Translations under genes and position numbers: made by a program
Notes under the pieces: generated by a model
What the model saw: only the letters and a program-made list of their open reading frames with translations
What the model was told of the DNA's origin: nothing
Databases searched by the model: none
Assembly (NCBI RefSeq): GCF_018255755.1
Contig: NZ_CP073766.1
Coordinates: 2,976,001 to 3,040,000, forward strand
Reading direction: 5' to 3'
DNA length: 64,000 nt
Source of the DNA: Chitinophaga sp. HK235
Lineage (GTDB): Bacteria; Bacteroidota; Bacteroidia; Chitinophagales; Chitinophagaceae
Part shown: positions 26,587 to 35,126 of the stretch, piece by piece
Position numbering within the stretch: position 1 is the first letter of the stretch
Layout of the letters: each line of letters begins with the position of its first letter

Positions 26587-27768
26587 TTAAGGTCGTTGTG
26601 CATTGGTTTCGTTAAATACCGCCTCCAGTATCTTCCTGTCTGTATCCTCCAGCTGCCGGCCTTTAAAGGCCATCCACGCGGCAGCATCACGCAGCGCTTC
26701 CGGCAGCCGGTACGCGGCCATGCCCACCTGGTGGCCCCAACTGAATGATGGCAAAAACACCGGCGGGAAACCCGCACCAAAAATATTACAGGATACACCC
26801 ACCACCGTACCGGTGTTGAGCATCGTATTAATACCACAGCGGCTGTAATCACCCATCAGCACACCACACTTCTGCCCTGCTGTAGCAGTTGACTGCAAGG
26901 CTTCCATCCATATCTTTACAGGGGCCGCATTATTTTTCACGTTGGAACAGGAGGTATTAGCCCCCAGGTTGCACCATTCACCGATCACCGCATCGCCAAC
27001 ATAACCATCATGTGACTTGTTGGAATACCCGAAAAAGACACTGTTCTTGATCTCTCCGCCTCCAATGCAATACGGGCCCAGCGTAGTAGCCCCATATACT
27101 TTTGCTCCCATCTTCAGTACTGCGCCCTCTCCCAGTGCCACAGGCCCTCTCATGGCACACCCTTCCATCACAAGGGCATTACGGCCAATATAAATAGGCC
27201 CTGTAGACGCATTCAGGATACTGCAGTTCACCGAAGCTCCCGGCTCCAGGAAAATATTCTCCGGCGCCACTACCTGGTTGCCTTCCGGCAACGGAGCAGA
27301 AGTCCTCCCCCGCGTCAGCAGAGCAAAGTCCTCCCGGATAGCCTGATCGTTCAACATAAATATGTCCCAGGGCTTAAAAATCCCTTTTACCGGGCCATTA
27401 TAGTTTTTACGATCGGCAGATGCCAGCAGATGTACTTCACTGCCCTGGCTCGCTTTAGCAATAAGGTGATTGTCTTTATAGAGTTCCTGGTCTGGCTTCA
27501 GGGCAGCAACTGCTGCTACCAGCTCCTCATCCGGCAGGATATGTCCATTTAATAGCACGTTTATCCCGGCCTCACTGGCACGGTTCAACGGAAACTTTTC
27601 CTGTAAATGCGGTACAGTGAAATGACTTACTCCTGTACCCAGCCAGTACGCCCATTTCTCCTGTATGGTAAGTATTCCTACTCTGCAGGCGGCAATGGGT
27701 CTTGTATATGTAAAGGGGTATAACAAGTCACGTACGGGCGTGTCGAAAAGAATGTAATTACGCTCCAT
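26587..27768 (-). CDS. GlmU-like sugar-nucleotide enzyme (alternative bacterial GlmU family)
   Basis: The 393-residue protein has a nucleotidyltransferase-like N-terminal half (NYILFDTPVRDLLYPFTYTRP, GINVLLNGHILPDEELVAA). From about residue 165 a left-handed beta-helix with hexapeptide repeats follows (VVAPENIFLEPGASVNCSIL, IYIGRNALVMEGCAMRG, VALGEGAVLKMGAKVYG). This layout fits the alternative GlmU family of Bacteroidota, thought to supply UDP-GlcNAc (glucosamine-1-phosphate acetyltransferase plus uridylyltransferase). The standard GlmU signature LAAGxGTRM is absent, as in that family. It is upstream of tpiA in one operon and is separated from rpmE2 by a terminator. Confidence 0.85.
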   Translation of the reverse strand: MERNYILFDTPVRDLLYPFTYTRPIAACRVGILTIQEKWAYWLGTGVSHFTVPHLQEKFPLNRASEAGINVLLNGHILPDEELVAAVAALKPDQELYKDNHLIAKASQGSEVHLLASADRKNYNGPVKGIFKPWDIFMLNDQAIREDFALLTRGRTSAPLPEGNQVVAPENIFLEPGASVNCSILNASTGPIYIGRNALVMEGCAMRGPVALGEGAVLKMGAKVYGATTLGPYCIGGGEIKNSVFFGYSNKSHDGYVGDAVIGEWCNLGANTSCSNVKNNAAPVKIWMEALQSTATAGQKCGVLMGDYSRCGINTMLNTGTVVGVSCNIFGAGFPPVFLPSFSWGHQVGMAAYRLPEALRDAAAWMAFKGRQLEDTDRKILEAVFNETNAQRP

Positions 27769-27781
27769 AGGGGTTAAAAAT

Positions 27782-27811
27782 AAAAAATCCCATCGATAAG
27801 CCGATGGGATT
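27782..27811 (-). terminator. Rho-independent terminator of rpmE2
   Basis: On the minus strand AATCCCATCG (27811-27802) pairs with CGATGGGATT (27795-27786) and is followed by a T run (27787-27782). It separates rpmE2 from the GlmU-like gene. Confidence 0.9.
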
Positions 27812-27835
27812 CTTTAAAAATATCTCTGCAAACAC

Positions 27836-28087
27836 TTATGCTTTCTTAGCGTAGCGTTTGTTGAATTTATCGATACGTCCTGCGGTATCCACCAATACGT
27901 TCTTACCAGTATAGAAAGGGTGAGAAGTATTGGAAATTTCCAACTTGATCAACGGATATTCATTGCCGTCTTCCCATTTAACGGTTTCTTTGGAAGGAGC
28001 AGTGGAACGGCTTAAAAAGCTGTATCCGTTTGACATATCTTTAAATACCACAAATCTGTAACTTTCTGGATGGATTCCCTGTTTCAT
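27836..28087 (-). CDS. rpmE2: 50S ribosomal protein L31, type B
   Basis: The 83-residue protein begins [20 protein letters not shown] and contains the type B hallmarks [15 protein letters not shown] and [20 protein letters not shown], ending FNKRYAKKA. It lacks the four zinc-binding cysteines of type A L31, so it is the zinc-independent paralogue. The frame is open further upstream to 28144, but those residues lie over the promoter and are unlike the family, so ATG 28087 is the start. It has a consensus-perfect promoter and its own terminator, as expected for a highly expressed ribosomal gene. Confidence 0.97.
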   Translation of the reverse strand: MKQGIHPESYRFVVFKDMSNGYSFLSRSTAPSKETVKWEDGNEYPLIKLEISNTSHPFYTGKNVLVDTAGRIDKFNKRYAKKA

Positions 28088-28114
28088 ATCAAATATTATT
28101 GTAAATACAGGGTG

Positions 28115-28145
28115 CAAAGGTAACCAAAAATCTTTAACACCCAAA
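28115..28145 (-). promoter_or_regulatory. Consensus promoter of rpmE2
   Basis: On the minus strand TTTG (28145-28142), 19 bp and TACCTTTG (28122-28115) match the Bacteroidota promoter exactly. The minus-7 box ends 27 bp before the rpmE2 start. Confidence 0.85.
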
Positions 28146-28162
28146 GTTTATTGTAAAAAAAA

Positions 28163-28654
28163 TCAGGATTTCATATTTACATACTGTAAAGCGATACCCA
28201 GGTTGGCTTCCCGGCACTTTTGTATAACATCCTGTAAATCATCTATTTTCTTAGCGGTTACCCGTACCATGTCGTCCATAATGGCGGCTTGTACCTTTAA
28301 ACCGGAATCTTTGATCATCTTTACGATCTTTTTGGCATCTTCCTGCTTGATCCCGTTACGGACAGGAATATCCTTCTTATACACTTTTCCGCTCTGGTAA
28401 CCTTCCTTGCTCTGGTCATAGATAGCAGCGTCCAGGCCCTGACGCATGGAACGGGAAATCAGCACGTCCAGCACCTGACCCAGCTTCATATCACTGTCTA
28501 CTTCTATGTTCAGCACCAGATCTTTCTTATTCAGCTCTATTACCACATGAGAACCCTTGAAATCAAACCGGTTGGTGATCTCCTTCTTCACTGTGTTAAT
28601 GGCATTATCCAGTGTCTGTAAATCTACTTTGCTAACAATATCAAAGGACGGCAT
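28163..28654 (-). CDS. YajQ family nucleotide-binding protein
   Basis: The 163-residue protein matches the YajQ (DUF520) family along its length: MPSFDIVSKVDLQTLDNAIN, RFDFKGSHVVIELN, the middle DVLISRSMRQGLDA and the end FNVTAKKIDDLQ-type VRVTAKKIDDLQDVI. Family members bind nucleotides or RNA and some bind cyclic di-GMP; which ligand applies here is unknown. It is cytosolic. A TATATTTG box (28690-28683, minus strand) gives it its own promoter, partly overlapping the terminator of the preceding gene. Confidence 0.93.
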   Translation of the reverse strand: MPSFDIVSKVDLQTLDNAINTVKKEITNRFDFKGSHVVIELNKKDLVLNIEVDSDMKLGQVLDVLISRSMRQGLDAAIYDQSKEGYQSGKVYKKDIPVRNGIKQEDAKKIVKMIKDSGLKVQAAIMDDMVRVTAKKIDDLQDVIQKCREANLGIALQYVNMKS

Positions 28655-28690
28655 AACGCAACTTTTTTTTATATTCGGACGACAAATATA

Positions 28691-28722
28691 AAAAAGAAAA
28701 AGCAGGTAGTGAACTACCTGCC
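28691..28722 (-). terminator. Rho-independent terminator of the ECF operon
   Basis: On the minus strand GCAGGTAG (28721-28714) pairs with CTACCTGC (28709-28702), followed by TTTTTCTTTTTT. It ends the sigma/anti-sigma/GIN operon just before the yajQ promoter. Confidence 0.88.
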
Positions 28723-28748
28723 GATATATAAATCTAAATCTAAAAAAA

Positions 28749-29480
28749 TTAGAGCTTACGAACTCTTCCCATACCAGAAACAGACTGGGTAATGGAAGGC
28801 TCGCCTTTATATTTTACACGGCCCGTTCCGGACGCGTTGGCATTCAGTTTTTTATCTACCTGCACACTGGCCTCCCCACTACCGGAAACCCCTACTTCTG
28901 CCTGCTCTGTCTGCAGATCCAGCGCATCGGCGTTGGCAGCACCGGAAATCATATATTCTCCCTTGTTGCATTTACCTTTCAGCATTACTTTGCTGGCACC
29001 GGACAAACCCACTTCCAGCTCTCCGATATTCAGGTCCAGATCGGCATGAGCCGCCCCGCTGAAAGACAGGGTCAGGTTTTTGGATTTAAGAGTCCCTACC
29101 CCTTTGAAAGAACTGGCACCGCTGGCAGTCAGTTTCTTCACATCCTGCAGGGTAACGTATACTACCATATCTTTTGTAGGATTAAGGTTCACATTGTCGC
29201 CGGTGGTAATTTCCAGTTCTCCATGGGAGACTTCGGTTTTAATATAAGGCAACAGGTTTTCTTCTGCTTCTACTTTTATACTATTGGAACTGCCCTGCTG
29301 CACCACTACTCTATAAACACCGGAAGTGCTGATATCGGTAAAGTTGCCGGCTGTTCTGTTCTCTGTTTTTATGTTTCCATTGCCCCTGATTCTCTCTGTA
29401 CGATGGATGGTAAAAGATACCAGTAACGCGAAGAGAACCATAAAAGAGGTAGCAGACACTACATACTTGATCGTTTTCAT
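28749..29480 (-). CDS. Secreted head-GIN-domain (DUF2807) protein
   Basis: The 243-residue protein has an N-terminal export signal or anchor (VVSATSFMVLFALLVSFTI). A DUF2807 putative auto-transporter adhesin head-GIN domain of short repeated strands follows (FTDISTSGVYRVVVQQG, LTASGASSFKGVGTLKSKNL, LSGASKVMLKGKCNK, ISGAANADALDLQ, VSGSGEASVQVDK, ASGTGRVKYKG). The repeating xSGxxxxxxxL register suggests a right-handed beta-helix. It is the last gene of an apparent operon with an ECF sigma factor, an anti-sigma-like protein and another secreted strand-rich protein. The role (adhesion or envelope sensing) is inferred only. Confidence 0.88.
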   Translation of the reverse strand: MKTIKYVVSATSFMVLFALLVSFTIHRTERIRGNGNIKTENRTAGNFTDISTSGVYRVVVQQGSSNSIKVEAEENLLPYIKTEVSHGELEITTGDNVNLNPTKDMVVYVTLQDVKKLTASGASSFKGVGTLKSKNLTLSFSGAAHADLDLNIGELEVGLSGASKVMLKGKCNKGEYMISGAANADALDLQTEQAEVGVSGSGEASVQVDKKLNANASGTGRVKYKGEPSITQSVSGMGRVRKL

Positions 29481-29531
29481 GTGGATTTTTTTAGAGAGAT
29501 TTATAGTTTAAGGTTTTAGAATGGCCGAATA

Positions 29532-30611
29532 TTAATAGGCGTCAAGGCTGGCGTCTGCGTTGGTACCTTTTATTTTGATTCGGGGCGAACTTTCATTGCC
29601 ATTACCTGCCTGGGCGGTGTAGCTCAGTGAGGAAGACGTTTTATTGGACACCACGTTTTTCAGTTCCAGCCCGCCCGTGCGGAGATCACCATTGACCAGG
29701 AGAATATCCAGCTGTAGAGGCAGTTTGCGGGGCACCGCTACTTTCAGGTCCGAAAAGGTTAGTACCAGGTCGGCTCCTTTAAATCCGGGTACCACTTTTT
29801 TTATGGTCAGGTCACCATAGGTGATTTTCATGTTGATATCCTGTACGACCTCACCCAGGTTGGCATCGGAGAAGGTAACGTGACCGGCTACACTGTTTAC
29901 CCGTTGAATTTTATAGTTATCGTAGTTGGCAGACAGTTTCAGGTCTCCCAGATTGGTAACGGTATAATTACTATAGTTGGAAGATACGTCCAGGGTTTCC
30001 AGCTGTTCTGCACGCAGCTCTGAATAGTTGCCTTTCACCACTACCTTGTTGGCTTTGCCGATACGGCCCTTGTCACAGTAGTTGATACGCAGGGTCAGGT
30101 CCTGGGCATCACGGACATCATACGAACAATAGTTCATGGTCAACTCTGCCGGGAAACTGAATTTATCTGCAATCACATCGCCGAAAACGTTGTCTACCTT
30201 CAGACGGGAAAGACTTTGCGGGATATACACGTCATAATCGATGTTCACATATTCCTTGGAGTCTTTTTTGCTTCCAAAAGAAAACCAGGAACCTGATTTG
30301 GAGGAATTGTACACGGTAGTCAGAGATACCGCCGCACCGCTTTGCTGGGTGGCAATTTCCACCATCTCTGTTATACCCTGCGCTTCCTGATCATTTTTAC
30401 CAAAGCCGGTAACGCTTACCACGGCTTTGATTTCATTTTTATTCCAGGCGTGAAATACCACTTTACCATATTTGTTGCTCAGGTTAAACGAAGCACCCGC
30501 GTTAACGGTAAATTCCTTTGTGATGACTTTCTTATAGGTAACTTCACCCTTTTCAGCACAAGCGAACAGCGGAAATAACAAGCAGAACAAGAAATTAAAT
30601 CTCAGCTTCAT
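29532..30611 (-). CDS. Secreted strand-rich protein of the ECF operon (DUF4097-like)
   Basis: The 359-residue protein has a signal peptide with a possible lipobox (FCLLFPLFAC, Cys at 18). The mature chain is strand-rich with repeated units (LKVDNVFGDVIADKF, LETLDVSSNYSNYTVTNLGD, LKLSANYDNYKIQRVNS, MKITYGDLTIKKV), reminiscent of the DUF4097/adhesin-like beta-helix group. The start overlaps the end of the anti-sigma gene by 17 bp, so translation is probably coupled. With the GIN protein downstream it forms the secreted output or sensor part of the ECF unit. Exact family membership is uncertain. Confidence 0.78.
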   Translation of the reverse strand: MKLRFNFLFCLLFPLFACAEKGEVTYKKVITKEFTVNAGASFNLSNKYGKVVFHAWNKNEIKAVVSVTGFGKNDQEAQGITEMVEIATQQSGAAVSLTTVYNSSKSGSWFSFGSKKDSKEYVNIDYDVYIPQSLSRLKVDNVFGDVIADKFSFPAELTMNYCSYDVRDAQDLTLRINYCDKGRIGKANKVVVKGNYSELRAEQLETLDVSSNYSNYTVTNLGDLKLSANYDNYKIQRVNSVAGHVTFSDANLGEVVQDINMKITYGDLTIKKVVPGFKGADLVLTFSDLKVAVPRKLPLQLDILLVNGDLRTGGLELKNVVSNKTSSSLSYTAQAGNGNESSPRIKIKGTNADASLDAY

Positions 30612-31149
30612 ATCGTTTTTTTAGGTGAGTGGGAGCTGCGTGTTTATCCTGCAGCTCTTCGAGAATTTTATCGAGGAGGTCGAGTTTGAGCTGATAATAG
30701 CGTATCATGGCGCCCCGGATTCTTTCGTTACCCGGATTATTTTTCAGTTCATTCTCCAGTGTTTTATAGGTATCATTACGGAGCTGCAGTTCCTGGCGGG
30801 CTGCGCTGTCCAGGCCCAGTTCATTGGCCGGATAGGCATTGATCAGCTCCAGTTTTTCGTTGATGCGTGAGGTATAGTATAATTTGGCGTCCTGCATCTC
30901 AGGCAGGACGTTGGCTAGTTCCTGCTGATGTTGTTTATGTCTGGTCATATAAAACAGTGCGGCTGCGTTAACCAGTAATACTGCTATGACGGCGGCTTTG
31001 AACCAATTTTTGCTCAAAAGCTGTACCACCTTGCCTTTACGGCTTCCTCCCAGCTCTTTTTCCAGCGCTTCCCATACTCTTGGCGAGGGACCGGGGACTT
31101 CAAAGGCATCCCGGTGCTGTTGGATAAAACTTTCGAAATTGTCCGGCAT
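30595..31149 (-). CDS. Putative anti-sigma factor (single-pass membrane protein)
   Basis: The 184-residue protein has a short cytosolic N-terminus (FESFIQQHRDAFEVPGPSPRVW, like many Bacteroidota anti-sigma proteins). One membrane helix (AAVIAVLLVNAAALFYM, about residues 53-69) is followed by a helical periplasmic tail (about 110 residues). The start codon overlaps the sigma factor stop (TAATG). Anti-sigma activity is inferred from position and topology; no zinc-binding HxxxCxxC motif is visible. Confidence 0.78.
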   Translation of the reverse strand: MPDNFESFIQQHRDAFEVPGPSPRVWEALEKELGGSRKGKVVQLLSKNWFKAAVIAVLLVNAAALFYMTRHKQHQQELANVLPEMQDAKLYYTSRINEKLELINAYPANELGLDSAARQELQLRNDTYKTLENELKNNPGNERIRGAMIRYYQLKLDLLDKILEELQDKHAAPTHLKKRYEAEI

Positions 31150-31715
31150 TAACGAATTAAGTTTTGCTGTTTTACAATCTGTCTTACCTTTTCCTTCGCC
31201 CGCATATACTGCGTTTTGACGGTAGATTCGGTAATACCCATCATCTCCGCAATCTCCCGGTGAGAATACTCTTCAAACAGATAGAGATTCAGCACCGTAC
31301 GATAACCCTGTGGCAGCCCGTGAATGGCTGACTTTACGGCTGATACAGTCCAGGTAAAGGAATCTTCATCGATACCTGGTTCTTCCACTACCTCTACCTC
31401 CTCTACTTCTTCATAGTACACTTTCTTTTTTCTAAGATTATTCAGACAGTGGTTCACCACAATCCTTTTAATCCAGGCGGTTACGCTGATATTACTTTCC
31501 AGCTTACCGATGTTCCGGTGTACCTGTATGAAGGCTTCCTGTAGCGTATCTTCCGCATCACTAACGTTACCGGTCATACGCAAACAAATGTTGTACATCG
31601 CCGCGGCATAAGCATTATACAGTTCGCGAAATGCGCGAACATCCCCTCTTTTGCAGCGGTCTATTACATTCCCGTCTATTTGCGTCTGATTCAAGTTATT
31701 GGCTGATGCTTTCAT
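31149..31715 (-). CDS. ECF-type RNA polymerase sigma factor
   Basis: The 188-residue sigma-70 family protein has region 2 at about residues 25-95 (AFRELYNAYAAAMYNICLRM, SDAEDTLQEAFIQVHRNIGK). Region 4 is at about residues 125-180 (LPQGYRTVLNLYLFEEYSHR, EIAEMMGITESTVKTQYMRA). Regions 1 and 3 are missing, as in ECF sigma factors. It heads a four-gene operon with a membrane anti-sigma-like protein and two secreted proteins. ECF factors of this kind respond to envelope or surface signals; the target promoter is unknown. Confidence 0.95.
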   Translation of the reverse strand: MKASANNLNQTQIDGNVIDRCKRGDVRAFRELYNAYAAAMYNICLRMTGNVSDAEDTLQEAFIQVHRNIGKLESNISVTAWIKRIVVNHCLNNLRKKKVYYEEVEEVEVVEEPGIDEDSFTWTVSAVKSAIHGLPQGYRTVLNLYLFEEYSHREIAEMMGITESTVKTQYMRAKEKVRQIVKQQNLIR

Positions 31716-31966
31716 TATAAAGACAATGATTGTAAAAAAGGTTGCATGTGGTTGGGCCTTTCTCTGGAATTTTTGTTCTGCTTTGGGATAGGGCCTGTTA
31801 ACAAAAAGCGATTAAATATTTAATTATTAATTATTTATATAGATAAATACTATTTATGCTTCTTGAAATTTTTTTTGTAAAATTAATTGGAGCGATACCT
31901 TTTCTGTTCTAAAATTCCACCAAACCCTGCTTTTTTGTGACGAAATGATGTTTTTTGAGGGAGAGA

Positions 31967-31998
31967 AACGCAGCCCTGACGAAAAGGGCCGCGTTTTT
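31967..31998 (-). terminator. Hairpin terminator of the TonB-type receptor gene
   Basis: AACGC-GCCCT (31967-31978, one bulged A) pairs with AGGGC-GCGTT (31985-31995). It lies about 50 bp after the receptor stop (32047, minus strand). T-rich tracts occur on both sides. The rest of 31716-32046 is A/T-rich and holds the upstream region of the ECF operon; no gene is seen. Confidence 0.7.
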
Positions 31999-32046
31999 CC
32001 ATCCTTATATATACCTAAAAAACCATCTTAATACAAGGTTATATTG

Positions 32047-34521
32047 TTATTGTGCTGATTTTACACGGTTCTGTTCTGCTTCCAGTCCGGTCTGACGGTT
32101 GCGGGCTGCCTTTACATTGGTATTACCGAAGCGGTAGTTAAAGGAAAGACGCACCTGCCTTGAATCCCATGAGTTAAACAGTGCAATGGTTCTGCCTGCA
32201 TTTTCAAAGTCGGCGCGGAAATAGTTGGTACGGAAGATGTCTGATACTCCCAGTTTCACCAGACCTTTTCCTTTCAACACTTTCTGTTGTACACCCAGGT
32301 CACAGCTGAACATAGATTTCATTTTAAACAATCCTTCCTGAGTCACCTGCGGAGAAACATATTCAAAAACTGCTTCTGCACTCAGGTCCTTTGTGATCGT
32401 AAAAGACTGCTGGGTCCGGCCATAGAAGGCCATAGAAGACAGTTTCACGTCGTTTTTGTCCACCACTGTTTCAAACATATTGTAGGAAGCGCTAAGGGTG
32501 GTGAAAGAGCTCCACCATTTGGTGATAGGCATTGGCATAGAGATATTCAGGGTGAAGTTATTAGCCTTAGCCACGTTCTGGTAACGATAACGGGTAACGG
32601 TAGTATCTCCGGTGGCCTGATCTACGGCTGCTTCCAGAATTCTGGTCATCATATTGGTCGTATGACTGTAACCCAGTGAAGTGATAAGGAACTGTTTGAA
32701 GGTATGGCTGATCTCGAAGTTGTTGGAATACTGCGGTTTCAGGCCTGGATTACCGGACTGCATGGTATAACGGTCCAGATAAAATTCAAACGGGTTCAGC
32801 TCTTCATAGTCCGGACGCTGGATGCGGCGGCTGTAGGTAAAGCCCAGGGTATTGTCTTTGTTCAGCTCATAAGTCAGGGCAGCACTAGGGAACAGGTTAA
32901 AATAGCTGGAATCGTTCTTCACAATCTTTTCTTCGTTATTTCTGGTAGACTGGGAATTACCGCTGATGGTTGTCTGCTCACCTCTCAAACCTACCTGCAC
33001 ATTCAGTTTTTTGAATTGTTTGTTGAAATTGATATAGGCTGCATTCACATTTTCCTTATAGATAAAGTGGTTGGAGCGACGTTCGTCCTTAATCCAGCTA
33101 TCATTGCGCAGCGAGTCAAAACGGGCGTCATTGTCGGTGGTTACGAAGCTCAGCTTAACACCGGCTTCCAGTTTGGCCTGGCCTTTCAACGGATGTACAT
33201 AATCTATCTTAGCTGTTTTGATTTCGATGGTAGACGGCTGAATGTTACGGGAAGTATCGCTGCTCAGTCGCTTCATATCTGCAGCATCTTTGGTAAGGGC
33301 GATAATGGATGAATGCTGTTGATTGGTGTTGCGGGCATAGTCCAGATCAATATTCAGCTCTTTACCTGTGCTGTCGAGGATACCGCGATAGTTAAGGTTG
33401 TAAGCACCCCGTTTCCATTTACTGGGGTTATTCGTGTTGGTATGCAGAATAGAGTCAATTATGCCCGCAGTACTGATTTTGGTGGTAGCATCGCTGGGGA
33501 TTTTACGATTATTGCTGGTCAGATCTACCATCACACCCAGGGTGTGATTTTTGGATACAAAGTAATCCATACCGATTTTTCCGCCATGGTACTCACTATT
33601 AGGTATCATGAGATTCTGCTGATCAAACACCCGACTGCCCCCTTCACCGTTAAGGGTACGATAAACGCCCAGCTCCTGGTAGTTATCGCGGTTGCTGTAG
33701 TTATAGGAACCGAATATGTTCATTTTTTCATTCCGGTGGTTGAGGTTGAGCCCTCCACTAGCACGGCCTCTGATACCATAGGCAGCGGCCAGGTTCACAC
33801 TACCGTTGGTTCCGTAGTTTTTGTTCTTTTTCAGTTTCAGGTTGATGATACCCGCATTACCGGCAGCATCATATTTGGCGGAAGGATTGGCGATCAGCTC
33901 AATTTGTTCCACGTTGGAACTGGGCATGCTTTTGAGCAGCTCAGTGATTTCCTGGTTAGACATGTTGGTAGGTTTGCCATCAATCATGATCACTACTCCT
34001 CCTTTACCTTTCATAGAAATGTTACCATCCTTGTCTACATTGATGGTCGGGGATTTTTCCAGTACCTCCATGGCGGTGCCGCCGGCAGCGGAGATGCTGC
34101 TTTCCACGTTTACCACCATTTTATCGGCTTTCTGTTCTACAAAAGGTTTGCGGGCTGTCACGTCTACAGCTTTCAGGTTTTTGGAAGCTCCTTCCATGGT
34201 GATAGCCGGAACGTTTACGCTGGAACCGTTCACTTCAAAAGGTTTGCTGTAGGCTTTTGACATACCTACCGCTGCGGCAGCGATGAGGTATTTACCCTGT
34301 TTGATCTGTTCGAACTCATATTTACCGCTGATGTCTGCAATGGCTCCTTTTACGAGTGAGGAGTCGCCTGCTTTTAATAAGGTAACGGTAGCAAATTCTA
34401 CCGGCTGGTCTCCGGTACGGACAATCTTACCTGCTACTTTGGTTCCGTTTTGTGCTTGGGAAGTTAACGCAGCGCCTACTATTCCTGCTGTTAAGGTAAA
34501 CGCTTTAAAAATTGATTTCAT
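32047..34521 (-). CDS. Outer-membrane beta-barrel protein, TonB-dependent-receptor-like with CarboxypepD_reg-like domain
   Basis: The 824-residue outer-membrane protein has a signal peptide (FTLTAGIVGAALTSQAQ). A carboxypeptidase-D-like domain is at about residues 28-110 (VAGKIVRTGDQPVEFATVTL, YEFEQIKQGKYLIAAAAVGM). A plug-like region is at about residues 125-235 (EQKADKMVVNVESSISAAGG, VLEKSPTINVDKDGNISMKG, GVVIMIDGKPTNMSNQEI). The barrel follows (RPDYEELNPFEFYLDRYTMQ is characteristic of the OMP_b-brl_3 group). It ends EQNRVKSAQ without a terminal aromatic residue, as often in that group. Three operator-like palindromes lie 109-153 bp upstream. The cargo is unknown. Confidence 0.92.
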   Translation of the reverse strand: MKSIFKAFTLTAGIVGAALTSQAQNGTKVAGKIVRTGDQPVEFATVTLLKAGDSSLVKGAIADISGKYEFEQIKQGKYLIAAAAVGMSKAYSKPFEVNGSSVNVPAITMEGASKNLKAVDVTARKPFVEQKADKMVVNVESSISAAGGTAMEVLEKSPTINVDKDGNISMKGKGGVVIMIDGKPTNMSNQEITELLKSMPSSNVEQIELIANPSAKYDAAGNAGIINLKLKKNKNYGTNGSVNLAAAYGIRGRASGGLNLNHRNEKMNIFGSYNYSNRDNYQELGVYRTLNGEGGSRVFDQQNLMIPNSEYHGGKIGMDYFVSKNHTLGVMVDLTSNNRKIPSDATTKISTAGIIDSILHTNTNNPSKWKRGAYNLNYRGILDSTGKELNIDLDYARNTNQQHSSIIALTKDAADMKRLSSDTSRNIQPSTIEIKTAKIDYVHPLKGQAKLEAGVKLSFVTTDNDARFDSLRNDSWIKDERRSNHFIYKENVNAAYINFNKQFKKLNVQVGLRGEQTTISGNSQSTRNNEEKIVKNDSSYFNLFPSAALTYELNKDNTLGFTYSRRIQRPDYEELNPFEFYLDRYTMQSGNPGLKPQYSNNFEISHTFKQFLITSLGYSHTTNMMTRILEAAVDQATGDTTVTRYRYQNVAKANNFTLNISMPMPITKWWSSFTTLSASYNMFETVVDKNDVKLSSMAFYGRTQQSFTITKDLSAEAVFEYVSPQVTQEGLFKMKSMFSCDLGVQQKVLKGKGLVKLGVSDIFRTNYFRADFENAGRTIALFNSWDSRQVRLSFNYRFGNTNVKAARNRQTGLEAEQNRVKSAQ

Positions 34522-34629
34522 ATAAGGGCGGATTTAGATTATTTAGTGGTTTTTTAGACTTTTTTGTTCCTGGTTGCTTTCTCTTCACGACGTTTTTTGA
34601 ATCCTTTCTTAAAGAACCTTGGTTAATAT

Positions 34630-34681
34630 ACTACAGTAGCTCATATACTACAGTAGCTTATCAACTACATTGTAAAAGTAG
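34630..34681. promoter_or_regulatory. Three phased BlaI/CopY-like palindromes upstream of the TonB-type receptor
   Basis: CTACAGTAG occurs at 34631-34639 and 34648-34656, each preceded by ATA, and TACATTGTA at 34666-34674. The centres are 17 and 18 bp apart. The TACA/TGTA and CTACAGTAG forms resemble operators of the BlaI/MecI/CopY repressor family. They sit 109-153 bp before the start of the minus-strand receptor gene. Confidence 0.6.
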
Positions 34682-35126
34682 GTATCATGCATTACATAGT
34701 ACCAAATCTTTACACAAACGGTTTATAGGAAGTGATGAACGGTAAAGTGTGACAGGAACAACAAGAAGACGACGGATAAAAGGAAATGTTTCAAAAAAAG
34801 CGGATTAAAAGGCACAGACTGGTTTTAAAGGTAAAATGACGGGCACAGGCGGTTAAAATAAGGTACCGACCGGCCCAAAAGCACAAATACAAGTGGGGTT
34901 ATCCTTTTTTTCAGCATTACTGGAATACATCACCTGACATCATAAGCCAACAAATAGACGGAATATCTCCCTTTTACCCCTATCTGTGGTTCCGGAAAAA
35001 GCTACCTAAAGAACAAAAAAGAGCGGACATCTCCCCTAAGAGACATCATTGGTGGTAAACATCTTCAGAAAAGGAAGGACAAAACTGAAGGCCAGGGCTC
35101 CGACACAGCGCATCGGAGAGCGGATG
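34682..35126. other. Intergenic segment without a supported gene
   Basis: About 445 bp between the operator cluster and the DUF2167 gene. Short open frames have no family pattern. A small stem CTCCGA/TCGGAG lies at about 35098-35118, just after the DUF2167 stop on its strand, and may help end that transcript. Nothing else is seen. Confidence 0.4.

Noticed and set aside
34512..34745. 77-codon plus-strand open frame over the receptor upstream region
   Set aside because: It overlaps the operator palindromes and has no protein-like pattern.
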